From Nonomuraea basaltis (lineage in GTDB: Bacteria > Actinomycetota > Actinomycetes > Streptosporangiales > Streptosporangiaceae): 64,000 nucleotides of DNA. The notes below the pieces were generated by a model, which had not been told where the DNA came from, did not search any database, and worked only from the letters and a program-made list of their open reading frames with translations. Below, piece by piece: positions 63,529 through 64,000 of this stretch. The stretch lies in NCBI RefSeq assembly GCF_005893125.1, contig NZ_VCJS01000016.1, positions 1-64,000 of the forward strand, written 5' to 3'. A program made the translations under genes and the position numbers. Position 1 is the first letter of the stretch. Every line of letters starts with the position of its first letter.

Positions 63529-64000
63529 TCACCAGGTGACGGGCAGAGAACGCAGGCTGTAGGCGATTCCTTCGAACGCGAACTCGATCTCGTCGAACGA
63601 GGTGGCCAGGCGGAGTGTCGGCACGCGGCGGTAGAGGGTGCTGTAGACGACCTGGAGTTCTACCCGGGCGAGATTCTGTCCCAGGCACTGGTGGGGGCCG
63701 TAGCCGAAGGCCTGGTGCTGGCGGGCGGCCCGGCTCAGATCGAGCCGTTCGGGCTCGGGGAACATGCTGGGGTCCCAGCTGGCGGCGGAAATGTCGAAGA
63801 TGATGCCGTCACCGGCCCGGATGACCTGACCGCCGATCTCGATGTCTTCCAGGGCGATCCGGCGAACACCGGTGTGCACGATCGTCAGGTAGCGCAGGAG
63901 CTCATCGACCGCCGCGGCGATGACCTTCGGGTCGTCGGTGTCGCGCAGGACGGCGAACTGGCCGGGGTTTTGCAGCAGGGCGAGGGTGCCGAGGGGGATC
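63529..64000 (-). CDS. Cytochrome P450, C-terminal part (5' end outside window)
   Basis: The frame is open to the right edge. I-helix end to C-terminus is seen: ALLQNPGQFAVLRDTDDPKV, AVDELLRYL (ExxR region is EL-LR), VRRIALEDIEIGGQVIRAGD, FPEPERLDLSRAARQHQAFG and the heme loop FGYGPHQCLGQNLARVELQV. It is a class I bacterial P450 served by the downstream ferredoxin and reductase (38 bp away). The substrate cannot be read off. Confidence 0.9.
   Translation of the reverse strand, partial: IPLGTLALLQNPGQFAVLRDTDDPKVIAAAVDELLRYLTIVHTGVRRIALEDIEIGGQVIRAGDGIIFDISAASWDPSMFPEPERLDLSRAARQHQAFGYGPHQCLGQNLARVELQVVYSTLYRRVPTLRLATSFDEIEFAFEGIAYSLRSLPVTW

Overview
The DNA is GC-rich, with codon use, ATGA/GTGA gene overlaps, frequent GTG starts, AfsR/SARP regulators and a Scr1-type (DUF5753) regulator that together indicate a filamentous actinomycete. 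A Streptosporangiales-type host (Nonomuraea or Streptosporangium-like) is my inference; there is no rRNA to prove it.

Layout. 1-6440 is chromosomal backbone: a tRNA-Glu/Asp/Phe operon, a membrane metallophosphoesterase, a small zincin, an MFS exporter, a PspC protein and a glutaryl-CoA-dehydrogenase-like enzyme. At 6441-6516 lies tRNA-Lys(TTT). Its last 46 bases recur at 36089-36134 with three differences, so 6517-36134 reads as a 29.6-kb integrated island. Just inside the left end is the 3' stump of a tyrosine integrase. The island is a patchwork: a Tn3-type resolvase with a 38-bp terminal repeat, a MerR/thioredoxin-reductase-like/MFS cassette, IS4, IS701-like and IS21 remnants, a VapBC-type toxin-antitoxin pair, a helicase fragment, an Scr1-type regulatory operon, many one-base-broken genes and five paired repeats of exact 11-bp period that look like relics of integrase arm sites.

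The most interesting locus is inside the island (11770-17001). A 19-codon gene with a strong ribosome-binding site is followed, after a 12-bp-stem hairpin, by a ThiF/MccB-like E1 adenylyltransferase and a membrane M50 protease whose start overlaps the E1 stop. A divergent AfsR-type regulator sits beside them. This looks like a compact, possibly undescribed RiPP system with an adenylating enzyme of the microcin C/pantocin kind.

36135-44330 is accessory: a methyltransferase, a second AfsR-type regulator and an in-frame chimera joining a SARP and its NB-ARC P-loop to the rear half of a sugar-ABC ATPase. 44361-53114 is a catabolic regulon: ABC sugar-type importer, DegT aminotransferase, two amidohydrolases, a DHDPS-family aldolase and a regulator, tied together by four copies of an 18-bp palindrome (TTTCGGTC-NN-GACCGAAA) that I found upstream of each unit. 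53160-58076 holds DUF3817 and AraC-type genes, a Tat-exported PHP phosphoesterase and a secreted phosphodiester glycosidase. 58331-61309 is a complete pqqABCDE operon with 4-bp overlaps between B, C, D and E. The right end has a secreted protein and an operon of cytochrome P450 (cut by the window edge), 3Fe-4S ferredoxin and ferredoxin reductase.

No CRISPR array, rRNA, NRPS or PKS module was seen.
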